This document shows, one piece after another, positions 32,795-45,285 of a stretch of DNA of 64,000 nt. The notes under the pieces are model-generated. The model worked only from the letters and a program-made list of their open reading frames with translations. It did not search any database and was not told where the DNA came from. Location: contig JAVHJL010000005.1 of NCBI GenBank assembly GCA_036971715.1, forward strand, positions 434,001 through 498,000, given 5' to 3'. A program made the translations under genes and the position numbers. This DNA is from Arthrobotrys musiformis. Its lineage: Eukaryota; Ascomycota; Orbiliomycetes; Orbiliales; Orbiliaceae. The first letter of the stretch is position 1. The number at the start of each line of letters is the position of its first letter.

Positions 32795-34685
32795 ATGTCG
32801 AACACCACCAATGGTATGTCCAGATATCCACCCCTCAAAACTAGCGGAAAACAATGCCTGTAAAAATCAAAAAAGAAAAAAAAAGGATATTCTAACATAT
32901 AGCCAAAATCATCAGTGAAACGGGCAGCTGTCGCCGCTCTAATGGACCAGCTCCGCGCCGACGTCACAGAAAAGAAGCTAACGCCCCAAGGTCTGTCAAA
33001 CTACCACAAAAACAACGCATTACCTTTCTTCCCTCATACCCCCTGGATACCGTGCATGTTACTAATAGGATATTTATAAACGGTACGTACGTATGTAGAG
33101 GAACTCTCAATTCTCGAAAAACTAAAGGTTCACGGTCGTACCGTCAGCGGATCGGATGCAATCTACTCTTCTGAAGGAATTGTATTTCTTGCGGAAGTTG
33201 CATTCCGTCCCAATAACCCAGACTCCTCTCGAGAGGCGCTTCGATGCTTGGCGAATGCATTATATCTTGACCGACAGACCGTTCAGTATTTCATTGATGC
33301 TGGGTATGTCGAGAAGGCGAGCGAGGCATACAAGGTATTTAAGATCTCAGAACTGCGACTCTCTCTCAATATATATACCTAATAAAAACCTATAGAGTGA
33401 GAACGTGGACGACGAGTTCCTGCTAGGCAGAATCTTGTTCTTCTCCACTACATTTGCAAAAGATGACAGTCTTGTGAATAAATGGGCGAACGAGCACCAT
33501 CTTGTAGAAAATAACCTTGCGGTAAGTCTCCTAATACCAATCTTATGGGATCTATAATACAAAAAACTAACATCGGTAAGGCTATCTCACGCCATGCGAG
33601 CGCCTACACGGCCGCCGCGTCCACTGCCTCCCCTCAGGCAGTTCCAATGATGCAAACCATGGCCCTCCAGGATACCCTCAAACTCCTCTACACCCTCACC
33701 ACAAAGCTCTCAGATGTACCAACCACACTAGGCCCGTAAGTCCCCGTTAATCACATCACAAAACCACGAAACACCCACTAACATACCCAGTACGATCCCC
33801 CACCTCCTCACTCTCCTCTCTTCCCTACCCCTCCAATCACCCCCCCTCCAAGCCCCCACCCACCACATCCTAGACGCACTAAGCAACATCCCCCCAACAA
33901 CCCCAGACTCCCAAACCTCCTACTTCCCCTCCTCAAACCCAACCCTCCACATCTCCAAAATCCTCGAAATCCTCGACAAATCCGCCGTCCTCCCCACCCC
34001 TTCATCCCGCACCACCAGCACAACAGACGACTTCGACACCCACGCCGCCTCCCTCCTAAAACTCCTAATAGAAATCTACCCAACCTCCCCCGAACCCGTC
34101 AAATCCCTCCTCCACCAAACCCTCCTCCCATCGGAGAAGGAACGTTCGTCACCCCTAGGTTCCCAAAATAGTACTTCCCTCCCAGCTCGACTATTAAGAC
34201 TCGCCAGCTCACCAACGACAACGAATACTCGGATCATTCTACAAACCCTACTATTCGTAATATCCGACGAAGACGCTGTTAAATTTGTAAAGAACGTGGG
34301 GTACGGACATGCTTCCGGGTACCTCATGATGCGGGGGATCCCCATACCATCCGAAGCACTCGAAGAGATCGCAGGGGACGACTCAAGCGGAGGGAAGAAG
34401 AGGATTAACCCGGTGACGGGACAATACCTTGACGACGAATTGAAGGATATCGAAGCATCGGGATTGAAAGGTTTGGAAGGGATGACAGATGAAGAAAAAG
34501 AACGGGAGGCGGAGAAGTTGTTTGTATTGTTTGAGAGGTTGAATAAGACCGGGGTTATTAACGTTGAGAATCCGGTTCGGACGGCGATGCAGGAGGGACG
34601 GTTTGAGGAGATTAAGAGTGATGATGAGGATAGTGACGATGATGATAATGAGGCCGGAAAGGGGAAGGGGAAAGCTAAGGCTTAG
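32795..34685 (+). CDS. RIC8: RIC8/synembryn, G-alpha chaperone and exchange factor
   Basis: Model: 32795-32813, 32916-32990, 33099-33334, 33396-33521, 33581-33735, 33791-34685; 501 aa, five introns, all in phase. Ric8 binds monomeric G-alpha subunits in the cytosol, assists their folding and promotes nucleotide exchange. The armadillo-like helical body is recognisable (EALRCLANALYLDRQTVQYF) and the C-terminus is diagnostic: GYGHASGYLMMRGIPIPSEA, INPVTGQYLDDE, MTDEEKEREAEKLFVLFERL, NKTGVINVENPV and EGRFEEI, ending in an acidic/Lys-rich tail. The first coding exon has only 19 nt (MSNTTN plus one base), so the start depends on the 102-nt first intron. Confidence 0.92.
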
Positions 34686-34865
34686 CTTAGATAAACTAAT
34701 AGGACGTTTTATCTCTTGGAATACTGGGACTCGAGGCTACCGTATACCTAGTTAGAATTCAATTTCATACCAAACCACAGACTAATAACCTAATAGCTAA
34801 GAAAAAATCCTCCATCAATTCCACATATTATAGTTATCTCGTAAACCAAATATGTCATAGTGATA

Positions 34866-37800
34866 TCATCCCGCCAAACCGCCCCTAATAGCAGCCGCGA
34901 GCCCCTCCCTAAAAGCCTCTATGTACCTTTCCTCTATATCCTTCACCATCCTCTCCACAATCACACCCTCCATCTTGTCCTCGAACATCCCCTTCCCACA
35001 CATATCATTACGATGCGGCAAAGCCCTATTCTTCATCAAATACTCCATCACATAGTGATCCTTCCTCCTGATGAAGTTGCCCTGAAGGCGCTGGAGAAGT
35101 ATCTTCCCTTGTTTCTCTATAATATGAGGCAAATTCTTCTGGAATTTACCAGAACACCGAGCGGACAGATCCTTCGCATGAACGCTCAGACAAGCCTTCG
35201 AAAGCCGCGGGTTATTCTGCAACATCAACTCCAAAAAGTCATAGGGATAATGATCCCCCAACGCCGCCAAATTTGTAAATTCAAGCGAGCGTAGTCCCGA
35301 GATCTTAACAGCCCCCAACCTGATCTCTGAAGTTTTCTTGCGAATCTGCTCCTCATCTTCGAGGATTTTAAAATGCGGCCTTTCGTATTCATCCAGAGGT
35401 CCGCACCCCAGCCTCAACGTCTCGACTCCTTCGAACGGGTGGTTTGCGAACTTCCGCCACCATCCCGGGGTCATGGCCCCCTGATACGTCAGGCTCTTCA
35501 CCCCCTCGGGTGGTAGCAGTAAGAAAGACGGGTGGCATATATACCCGAAGCACACAGTCAACTCCCTCACCGACTTCAACCTCCACACGGCCTCCTGCAG
35601 AAGCTGGAGGCTACTCCACAACTCCTTTAACTTCTCGAGATCACTCGAGTCCTTTATTATTTGGTGGCGCCAATCCGACGTTCCATGAATAACCAGACTT
35701 TTCAACCGTGTGCACTGCTCCGCAAGCCCGGAGAACAAACTAGTGAACCCCTCAACCCGCTCCCTCAAGTCATCGGGATTCTTGTCGTAGTTTCTATCCC
35801 ATCCGGTCAATAAATTTAGCGAGGTTAGCCTCGTCATATCGCAGAATTTCAGAAGAAACGCTTGCCCGAGTTGGGCCGAGATGTGTATTTCGAATGGGTC
35901 CGAGGGGGCCTTTTCTTCGGAGAAGGACTTTAGGATGCCGAGGAGCCTGGTGTATTTATCGTCCGTTTGGGTATCATCTGTTGATTTCGACCCCTCCGAT
36001 GCATCACGATCCTTAGTTCTATTCACAGTGGAAGACGGGGGGAACTCGGTCGACCCGCTGGCTGAGGCGTCAAGGCGGGCGTATGCATTAGCGATATAAT
36101 CCTCGAGAGCTTTGGGCCATATTCCAATTAGCATTTAGTATAAAACGGAAATATACCGTCGAGGGAAAGGATATGTCGAATGCGTCTACTTACATTTATC
36201 CGGGTAACTATTAAGATGGATATTAAACCGTTTAAGATCCAGGGTAGGATTCCCTCTCCTCACGGCCTCCAGAGCGGACCTCAACGCTCCAGATTCGGGG
36301 TATTCGTCGCTGACGAGCGGTGAATACCGAACATCAATCATCCCCTCCAGATGACCGAGATTATTGTATAGGGCCCGATTCTCAGGCGATATCAGGTTAG
36401 TTTTGAACTCGAGTTTAACCAAGGCACGGTGGTAACGAGGATCCTGGAAGCTCTTGGAGGATAAGAGGAAATTCAAGGAACACCTTTTCCCGAGGAAGGA
36501 TGTTATCTTGAGAAGCACATTCGGCTCGATTTTTTCGATTGGCGATGGCTTGGTCTATTAAAATATCAATATCAACATCACGAATATACCAAGCCGGACG
36601 GAGAAGAGAATACCTCCACATCCCCCCGTAACGCCCGAGACTTCTCCCAGTGCTCCTGCCTCCTGGATACCAAAACCCTCCTCGCCGCATCAGGTACAAA
36701 AACCCCGTCCGTACCGAATCCACCACCGTTGATGAGAACCGTCTGCTGCGAAGTTTTATTATTCTCCACAAACAACCGCGCGAGGGCTTCGTTCGCTTCA
36801 TTCGGAAGCTCTTTCGTCCAAATAACAACTGATTCCAGGCACCCAGAAGCTCGAGCGACCGCTTCACAGAAAGGTTCGCTCCCGGGCAAATTTATATAGT
36901 TCATATTAGGCATCGTCGTCAAAATCAGAACCTTGGCCCGACACTTTCCCCGAAGCTCATCTTCGGAAGGTTGCGGGACCGATATCGAGTACATCTTCCG
37001 ACTGACATCAGACCACCTCGGAGCAAAATCACACACGTTGTATGCTTCTATGCTCTTCATCCGCGGGAGCAGGAAGAACTGAAAAACCGCAGAACTGCAG
37101 TAAGACCTGTCCTCGCTGAAGCCACTACTCGGCCCGTGACCCCCAATTTTGAAGAACTCCAAACCCGCCAGTCCAGGTAAAACCTGCGCCTTCTCATTCG
37201 CAGGTTTCGTGACCGCGGCCTCATCGATATCGCGGCTGTACCTGCCATATCTGAGGCGCTCCTTACCTTGCTTCCTCGACTCCTCCCGGGCGGGGAACAT
37301 GTACGGTAGATTCTCGAACAAGTACAATCCGATCTCATGATCCGGTGTATTCTCATCACACGCACTGTCGAACGCCTCCTCGCAATTGTCGGACCACTCA
37401 CTTTGCGGACATATGCATTGAAGAGCAACCCCGCTCCTCCACTCCGCATGCGAATGAACCACCAGATGCGTCCTCAACTCCCCCAACTCCAACCTCCTCA
37501 GGTTCGGCGTAAAGCACAATAACAGCGCCAGCAGAGCCTCGGAGTTTTTCCCTCTGATAATACTCATCTCCGTATCCCACCTGATACACCATTCATCGCA
37601 CACCTCTGCAATCTTCTCCCGCTCCTCTTCACTCCACCCCCAGTCATCGAGCCAGGTTTCGCGCTTCGATGCGTCCCGCCGGGTCCACTCGACATTAATC
37701 TCATAAAATCGTTGTCCGAGTGTTGGATTTTCGAGGAGATACCGCATTAGGCGCCACGTAGGATGCCCCTGGGCGTCAACGCGGAAGGTGTACCGACGGG

Positions 37801-37942
37801 ACGGGCAACCCTCCCGATCGACGTTGGCGCGGAATAATTTGCAGGTAAGCTGGATTCTGGTCAGGTCGGCGTTCGATAAACACCTCTGGCTGAAGATTTC
37901 GCCCAGGATTTCGTTGGGGAGGGTGAGGATTGATTTTGCCAT
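34866..37942 (-). CDS. Protein with two F-box-like segments
   Basis: Model: 37942-36614, 36554-36194, 36109-34866; 977 aa, introns 59 and 84 nt. F-box proteins recruit substrates to SCF ubiquitin ligases. Residues 6-45 are a clear F-box (LPNEILGEIFSQRCLSNADL, then TCKLF). Exon 2 opens with a second F-box-like segment at about 450-480 (IEPNVLLKITSFLGKRCSLN, then SSKSF). The regions between and after contain scattered leucine-rich stretches (LRRLELGEL, KSLTYQG, GLRSLEFTNLA). Without the 36613-36555 splice, the first half would stop at 36578 as a 454-aa protein and the second half would have no nearby ATG, which favours one fused gene. RIC8 ends 180 bp away on the opposite strand. Substrate unknown. 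Confidence 0.78.
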
Positions 37943-39090
37943 TTTTTTTTCGGTCCTTTTTTTTTTTTTTTTTTATAATTGAGGGTTATAATTATGCTTC
38001 AGCGTGGATTTTATATCCATAAAATTTAAGTATCAGAGAATCGAATGTAGTACAAGATAATAGAACACAGGCTACGAAACCACTGGAACCCGCTGCCAAT
38101 TGATATATGCTCTAGCAATGAAAGAAGCGGACAAAAACCACAGCTTTTATACCCATCAAAGCACTCCCTTAAACACATTGACCTACAAGATAACAAAGCA
38201 CTTCAAGTATCCCCAATCCCTTTGCAGTCATATACCACGCGTGTACCCGGCCCTCCCACACGTCCTCAGAGCGGAATGCAATTATGACTCAAGACGCGGA
38301 ATCCCGTGCAACCCTGACGCCCCCTTGCCGGAAACGACTAACCCCAGTCCGGAAGATCACCTTTTGCGTCCACCTGCATCAACGGCAAGATTAAGCGGGT
38401 AATCACAAAAGCTCGCTTTTACGATCTCGGTTTCACGAGACTTCCCTCGTAGTAGAAGTACTCACGTCAAGATCCGACTAACCCAGAAGCAAATGGTGGC
38501 TCCGACGCGGTGCAATATCTAGTCTAGGGGGTCGTGTCATACCATGTAATACTAATCTTCACCCAGCTCCATATCCAGTTCAACAAATAACTCTCAATTG
38601 CCAATGAATGAAATGTTTATCCTCTATTCTCTTTCTGTAATATATAATTCCTATATCATATACCCAAAAAGAAATCCAAAAGGTGATGAACGGATATCAT
38701 ATCCCAACCGACCAAAACCAAAAATATGCACCAGTCTGATATCATAGTACGACTTATCCGCAAGCCATAGTTAAAAGAAAACTCCCACAAAAATGAAAGG
38801 AAGGGGGAAAAAATCAAATGACATAAAAAATGCTTCATATACAAGACCAATTATCAAGGGACCTTTGCTCCGTCCCATCTCATTAACATACCTCTTACAC
38901 ATCCAACAACCTGCTCATGTTGAAATGATAGTAAAACCTAAGGGGAAAATGTTGATTCACTTGCTGTTCAGGCCCGGAGCTCTTGGTCGTTCCGATTTCT
39001 TGGCCATCCGAGCAAGCGAGGTCTGGGAATATCCGGCCTTGGGAAGCCGGGTACCCACGCTACTTCGAGAGCCATCCGTATGTATGACTA
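37943..39090. other. Intergenic region between ABC transporter and F-box gene
   Basis: 1.15 kb holding the transporter's 3' UTR and the F-box gene's promoter. A 16-18 T run lies at 37955-37974, just upstream of the F-box ATG. The frame at 38100-38402 has no recognisable product. Confidence 0.5.
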
Positions 39091-42000
39091 CTACCTCCTC
39101 TCCACCAACAAGAAGTGCATAGCCAGGTAGCCGAGCACTAAAAACACACCTGAGAACACTCCGAGCCCGACGACATCGGACCAATAAGCTTGGTTATTAA
39201 AACCGAAGGTTGTCAAAATAGTCGCTCCAGGGACTGAAATATCCAGCCCGTACTTGCGATCAATCAGCTGCAACGTCGTCACTTCGTTGACAATCAATGC
39301 CTCGAAGCCGTAGTGGAAGATTGATATCTAACTCCAAGTTAGTTAACCTGTTAAATAGTAAGAAAATAGGGGAGGAGGAGAACATACCACTTGCAACCAT
39401 TTGGCGGGTCCTGGAATCTTATCGTGATTCAACAACAGACCCGCCATCAACAAACTGAACAGCATCACCAAGCTGCCCACAAGATTTGCAATGCCAGTAT
39501 CCTTGAACACGATACCAATGAACAAACACAATGTCGCAGTGGCGAGGTTAAACAAAACGAGAACCAAGAGGAATTTGAAGAATGCGTCCCACTCGGGCAA
39601 CAATCCGACCATGGGGTAAACAATTGCGCCCAAGATGATTGGCGGTAGTAGACGCAATGGGAGGATGTCGAAGACGACTTTGCTAGAGAAGTAGGTGATT
39701 GGTGCATAATAACCGTTCGCACGCTCACGAACAAACAGAAGTCTCTCCTGTGAGAAGACGTGAAGAGACGTCAAAGCACTGAATCCAAATACGGCGAGTA
39801 CGAAGAAAAAGAGACCCATGCGGTTCTGGAAGCCTGCGATGTCATCTGTGATGCCATAGAACAAGAAGCCACAAAGGCAGGCGAGCACGATTGGGATAGC
39901 GTAATGAGTAAGCATGAGCATGGGGTTGCGGTAGAGATTCTTCCAGGTACGAGCTGACACAATAGAGAACTGTTCGAACCAGCCAATGCGCTTGAAACCT
40001 GTGATTGGACCGGTGCCTAAAAGGGTTGCATGAGCATCGCCATCGGTGTTATTGGCGGTCGTGACAATTTGCTGGATTTCATCGTGAACTTGTTTGGAAA
40101 TATCGCTATTGAGGTAGGAAGTAATGAGAACATCTAGGTCGGATTGATGGGCAGCAGTAGGCGACTCTTCGAGGAGACCCGCATCATCTTCACGATCTGG
40201 GTCAGCAAGAAGGGCTTCGGATTCATCGGGGACGGAGGCGAGCGAGACATCATCCGCGCTTTGACCAAGGCCACTCGACTTTCGGGTAAACAGAGCGCGC
40301 TCTTGGCGGTCTCGAACAGAGTTCGTTCTCTTGCGGCCAGTGAATTGTGGTCTTTCGGTTGCGGTAGACGAAGAGCTAGGTTCGGAGCTTCCATTTCCTT
40401 CACGAGGGACAGTTCTCTTGTGGCTTGCATGCATGGTCAGATCAACCAAGAAATCGGCAATATTGAATCCGGGAGGGCATGGATATCCACAGTCGGCAAA
40501 GTACTCTTGACACTTTTGGAAGTCGCCAGAATAAACCATTCTGCCCTTAGCAAGAAGAGTTAGGCGATCGAAGAGTGCAACAATATTAGATCTCGGCTGA
40601 TGGATAGTGAAGATGATAGTCCGGTTGTAGTTCTGAGCGAGAGAGACAAGGCATTCGACAACATTGTAGGCGTTGTATGCGTCAAGGCCACTGGTGGGTT
40701 CGTCAAGGAAGAGGATGGCGGGACTGGTAACGAGTTCGCAGGCGATGCTGACACGGCGTCTTTCTCCACCAGAGATACCACGTTCGCCTTCTTCAGATCC
40801 GATGAGTGAGTCCTTGATTCCCAAAACACCGAGTTGTTGCATGACTTCCATAACTCTAGTTTGCTTGGATTTGAAGTCCATATCCTTTGGCAGACGGAGA
40901 AGAGCGCTGTTCAAGATTGTTTCATAAACTGTCAAAGTCGGCATGCAAGTGTCCTCCTGGTCGACGAATCCAATGACATCTCTATATTCATCATCGCTGA
41001 CTGAGAGTCCGTTAACAAGGATCTTGCCACCAACGATACCACGCTTGTTCTTGCGAGCAAGGATATCGAGGAACGTCGTTTTCCCTGCTCCCGAAGCACC
41101 CATAATCGCCATAACTTGGCCAGGGCTAACAACTCCGTGAACACCGCTGAGAATTTGCTTGCCATTGACCGAATAGGAGATATCCTCGAAGAGAAGCGAG
41201 GTAGGTTTATGCTCTGTGATAAGTTTGCTCGATTCATCGTCGTCCAAACCGAGGTGAATAGGACCGAGACCAGACTTGTTCGACTTCCTATGAAGGAACC
41301 AGAGCAATCCAACAACAGCTGCCAAGGTTATAACGGAACCAGCCACCGCTCCCGCAATCAAGGCCTTGTTGACTTTCTTTGGTGGCCGCTTGTAACCAGG
41401 AATCAAAGAACTTGGCAAACACTCCGCAGCGTTACAGTCCAAAAAGATGCTCTTGTCTCCGAAGACGTCGCTAATCAACTGATTCATGGCCGGCTCGGAA
41501 AACGAACATCCATCCTTTTTATTGTTCCCCGGATCGTAGGAAGCAGTGCAAGTGAATTTGCCAGGTCCTTTGATCTCCTCCGTCAGGAATTCGGATATAT
41601 CGAGCGATCCATCTTTACCACACATCATTCGCCCGGTGATACATTGACACTTGACAGTCTCGCAGTTGTAGTGAGTGACGTTGCTGGTGGTGCCGAAGTC
41701 CATATCGAAGGTACATTTGTCGAGGGCGCAGTAGAAGGATTCCTCCTGGTCGACCCAGACTGTTTAGCACTAAATTAGCCCTGGACTCTTCGCATATAGA
41801 CAGTTAATAAGATCCCTTACATTGAAAATCACACTGTTCCTTTTCGGCATTGCAGGAGAAGGTCACATCGGCTATCGAATCCCCCAATTGGTCCTGGATT
41901 TTCTTGTCTGTGCCCACGTCAGCGTATAACCATATTGGCAAAGTTGCATCAGGAAATCGTACTGGTAACTTGGCACATCTGGTAGTTCTCCCTCACTACA

Positions 42001-42653
42001 AGGCCACCTTTGTAGCAGGTGCCCTCGACGCCTTCTGGCATGAGAGGAATGCAGGCATCGTTCGTTGTGCAAACTATCGATCGTTAGTTTTCTTGGTTGT
42101 ATATCGAGGGTTGGATCGATTTAATGGTTCTCATACGATTGCAATTGATTCCACCCCATCCATCTTTGCAAGAACACTTCTCGCCCTTCGGTCGTATATA
42201 TCGATCCGGTCCGTCGCTGAGACCGCCACACTCTATTCAGCCGAGCATCGTTAGCGCCTAAATCACTAACACCGAGAAATCAGAAAGGGCGGGTAATGGT
42301 GGTAATCGGACCTGGTTCGCCACAGTCGTCCCCTCCCCAACCAGCGGGACAGTCACATCTTCCGTTGAACGAATTACAGTTTGCGAACTGTTTGCATTGG
42401 TGGACCGGCAGATGGCAGTTGAAGCTGCGACAAAGCACACCCAAATTAGTTACACAAGCATTCTCTCTCGGTCTAACGCCGTCTGAAACGACTGGCAGAT
42501 CCAAGATTCGGAGAGTCCTTACCAAGGTGGACAGTCTTTCGTTTTATTACTATCAAGCACCGAGAAAGACCTTGGATTCGGGGTAGTATAGTTAAAGGCC
42601 GAGGCTAATAGGGGTGCGACGGAGAGCGCCGAGAGGACGGCTAGGTATTTCAT
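39091..42653 (-). CDS. ADP1: ADP1-type ABCG transporter with EGF-like ectodomain
   Basis: Model: 42653-42523, 42424-42312, 42232-42137, 42073-41963, 41907-41821, 41759-39388, 39327-39091; 1,048 aa, all joins in phase, almost the length of yeast Adp1 (1,049). A signal peptide (MKYLAVLSALSVAPLLASA) precedes a Cys-rich ectodomain with EGF-like modules CNSFNGRCDCPAGWGGDDC and CSCKDGWGGINC. After a first membrane segment (about 311-335) comes an ABCG-type ATPase: Walker A GASGAGKTT (about 400), signature ISGGERRR, Walker B AILFLDEPTSGLD. The C-terminal membrane domain (LFFFVLAVFGFSALTSL, LPLRLLPPIILGAIVYPMVG, SIFHYGFEAL) ends HFLLVERR. The layout ectodomain-TM-NBD-TMD is that of fungal ADP1. Its substrate is unknown. 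Confidence 0.93.
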
Positions 42654-44060
42654 GGTGGATCGATCGGGTTCGATTAACACAGCGGCACTGTGGCACGCCG
42701 GAAGATTTCGGTGGATAAGTTTGTAGGGTTGGAGAAGATGAAGCGGGCTATCGATCTAAGGGTATTTGAAGGGTATCGGAGGTAATCCGGGGAAGTGGTG
42801 GAGAACAGAAGGAGCGTGGTGGTCTGAGAGGATATTATGGATTACTGCCGCCTAGTTGGGTTGGGGTTTGAACGAACAGCGTGACTGACCGCACCGGCTG
42901 GATGACGGGCCTTAACTAACCAACGCTGCGACACGCAATCTCCCGGCGACAAGGCTATGACGACACCGCATGCAAATAAGGTATTTAAGCTTAATGTTGA
43001 TGTCTAGATGGTCTAAAGGGATAAAAACGAAGAAAAAGAAGAAGAAGAAGCGACAAGTATTACAAATAGAGCGATGAAGAAGTATATAACAATAATAATA
43101 CACAGCAGAAGGAGACAATACAAAAGGAAGATGGATCGATGGATCGAGAGGAGAAGGGCTGACGGGACTTTGATTTGGTCGGTCGGTCGGTCGGTCTAGA
43201 GCCGTGGTACAAGCTTATATTACATTACACCCCAACCTGCCTCCAACCTGCAGTCTGCAACCAGACGATACAAAGGAGCAAGAAGCGCCCTTCGATCAAT
43301 TAATATCCGTGACGATATGGGTTCAGGTTCCTCGAAGCAAGTAAGTACCAAGTAAGCTGGCCAGGGCGGCGCAGAGACGGGAGGATCAAATGCAGTATAG
43401 TGGAGACCTTAGCTGCTTGCTTGCATAATGTTATACGTACCGTCAGGTTGGGAACCGACATGTACTCCTACCCAGTATAATTAGTACCCTTCTCCATAAA
43501 CTGGTCACGATGTATCGGCCACATGACGGCTCCATGGTCCTCAACAATTATAATTATAAGAGCCCGTATTAGAAATACCCGTTGGATAATAGCCTAGTGA
43601 TTATAATCTCCTCGTGGAATCGGAAGTGTAGATATCCGACACCGTTAGGACTCAAATACATCCCAAGTACACATAAATATTAATAGACCAAGTACAAGTA
43701 CAAGTACATGTCCTCATCGTATCTGAAACCGGAGAGGTGTCGACGGAACTGAAACAAGCAGCTAGTGACGTTGTGCTGTTCGTTCCTGTCTGATACCCAC
43801 AATGTGTTGTGGTACCTGTTTGTCTGCCAAAAGCGTTTGCCAAACAACACAAAGATCGTCAACGTAAATTCTACAACGCCTACAACGCAATTTTCTGTTC
43901 TCGTAGTAACCAGACAAGCACTTTCCGTGAAACTACCATCACGCTCCAGCAGGTACCAACATAATGATATATCTATAAATGCACCACGCATCTTTCTTCC
44001 TTGCTTCCTTTTAACCCTCCCAACATCACGCTCTCCGCATCTTTATCAAGATCCATATAT

Positions 44061-44170
44061 CTACTAAGTAGGTACTTACTTAGGTATGTCAGGCTCCTTT
44101 CATCCACGCCACGTACCCCCTTCTTATCCATCTACTTACCTACCTAGGTACCTACCTAGGTACTCACCTA
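44061..44170. repeat. TACCTAGGTA/AAGTAGGTACTTACTT palindromic repeats
   Basis: CTACTAAGTAGGTACTTACT (44061-44080) and a run of CTTACCTACCTAGGTACC-type units (44134-44170) share TAGGTA/TACCTA half-sites in both orientations. Related motifs occur near 2001-2015, 8509-8526 and 44354-44368. Confidence 0.7.
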
Positions 44171-45019
44171 GCCTCGAGACCATCTGCCAGGGATCACTGG
44201 CCAGCTGAATAAATTACATGCAGAGGTCACAGCCACCGAAATTGGTAACAAAGGGAAGCAACCGGTATACCCGGTTACGGCGATTTCTCGACCGACGAAG
44301 CCGCAGTCGGGGCTTCCCATGGCAGGCAGGCCAACGACTATAGCTTCTCATCTACTTAAGTAGGTATATACCAACATACCGGCATCCAAACATACATACA
44401 AGAAATTACCCACATAGAACCAACAACTACGACGACCTTCTATGCACTACATATCAATAGATACGCGCCATCAAAGTTACGTCCTCGATGCAGGCTCATG
44501 TGGAGCGATAAGCCGACATTCCACATTTATAGTTACGGACAGAATACTACTGTTCAAACTCGAACACTACTACAATCTTTGAATACCTCATTCAATGGAA
44601 AGAGGGTTCGACGCATAGCATTCGCTTTTGCGTCGAACTACCAGCCTCCTCTACATTCATTCGTCAATTTATACACTTGATCATGTTATAAAGCTGACAA
44701 AGGAATTATTCGAAGGTATTTAAAAGACATCATCTCAAGAATTACGAAAAGAAGACGTAGCTAATTTGTCCCAAGGGCCTCTTAGATTCAGGCCGGGTGT
44801 TCGGGACTAGTACAGGAAAAGCTGGAGTCCGACGGGGATGGATGTTATATCCTCCCCCAAGGCTGACGCAACGCTCGTCGGCATGGACGTAACGTGCCCT
44901 GCCGAGAGGAAAGCTATGCTAGTGGGGATGAATGTCATAAGCCCTCCCTAAACAAACGACACAACATACATCCTATATCTTATATATATCCCATAACACA
45001 AATTCACGCCTCGGATCTT

Positions 45020-45285
45020 ATGGCCTTCAAAGACAAGATCCAAAAGCTATCATGGGCAAAGAGGTTGGTGTTCAATCACTTCGACACGCGCAAGCCAAAT
45101 TCGCAGGTTCGTAGCACCCAACTGCTCAGCAGTTTATACTTTTACATTTAACTAGATAGAGCTAACATACCCTCGCATAACCTTATCAGATTTCGAAGCC
45201 GATCAAAAGAGAGCCATGGCCGCAAATGGGGAATTCGAAATCACAAAGAGGTGGTTTTATAAACCGATCTCATCATATCCGTTGA
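45020..45285 (+). pseudogene. Possible gene relic, 60-codon spliced frame
   Basis: ATG at 45020; exon to 45106, an 83-nt GT-AG intron (GTTCGT...GCTAACAT...CAG) and a second exon 45190-45285 give MAFKDKIQKLSWAKRLVFNH... ending NRSHHIR. After the stop, another frame (about 45308-45493) stays open for some 60 codons with coding-like composition (GYEPLVDEIRPMPCWNMDYF), then a stop. This looks like the head of a longer gene broken by frame changes. I do not recognise it; it may be chance. Confidence 0.25.

Noticed and set aside
36578..37942. Independent 454-aa F-box gene ending at 36578
   Set aside because: Possible, but the downstream half then lacks a start codon, and the GT-AG intron joins both in phase; kept as one gene with the alternative noted.
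38957..39184. Minus-strand frame past the ABC transporter's stop
   Set aside because: Different frame from the last transporter exon, which ends with a typical C-terminus at 39091.
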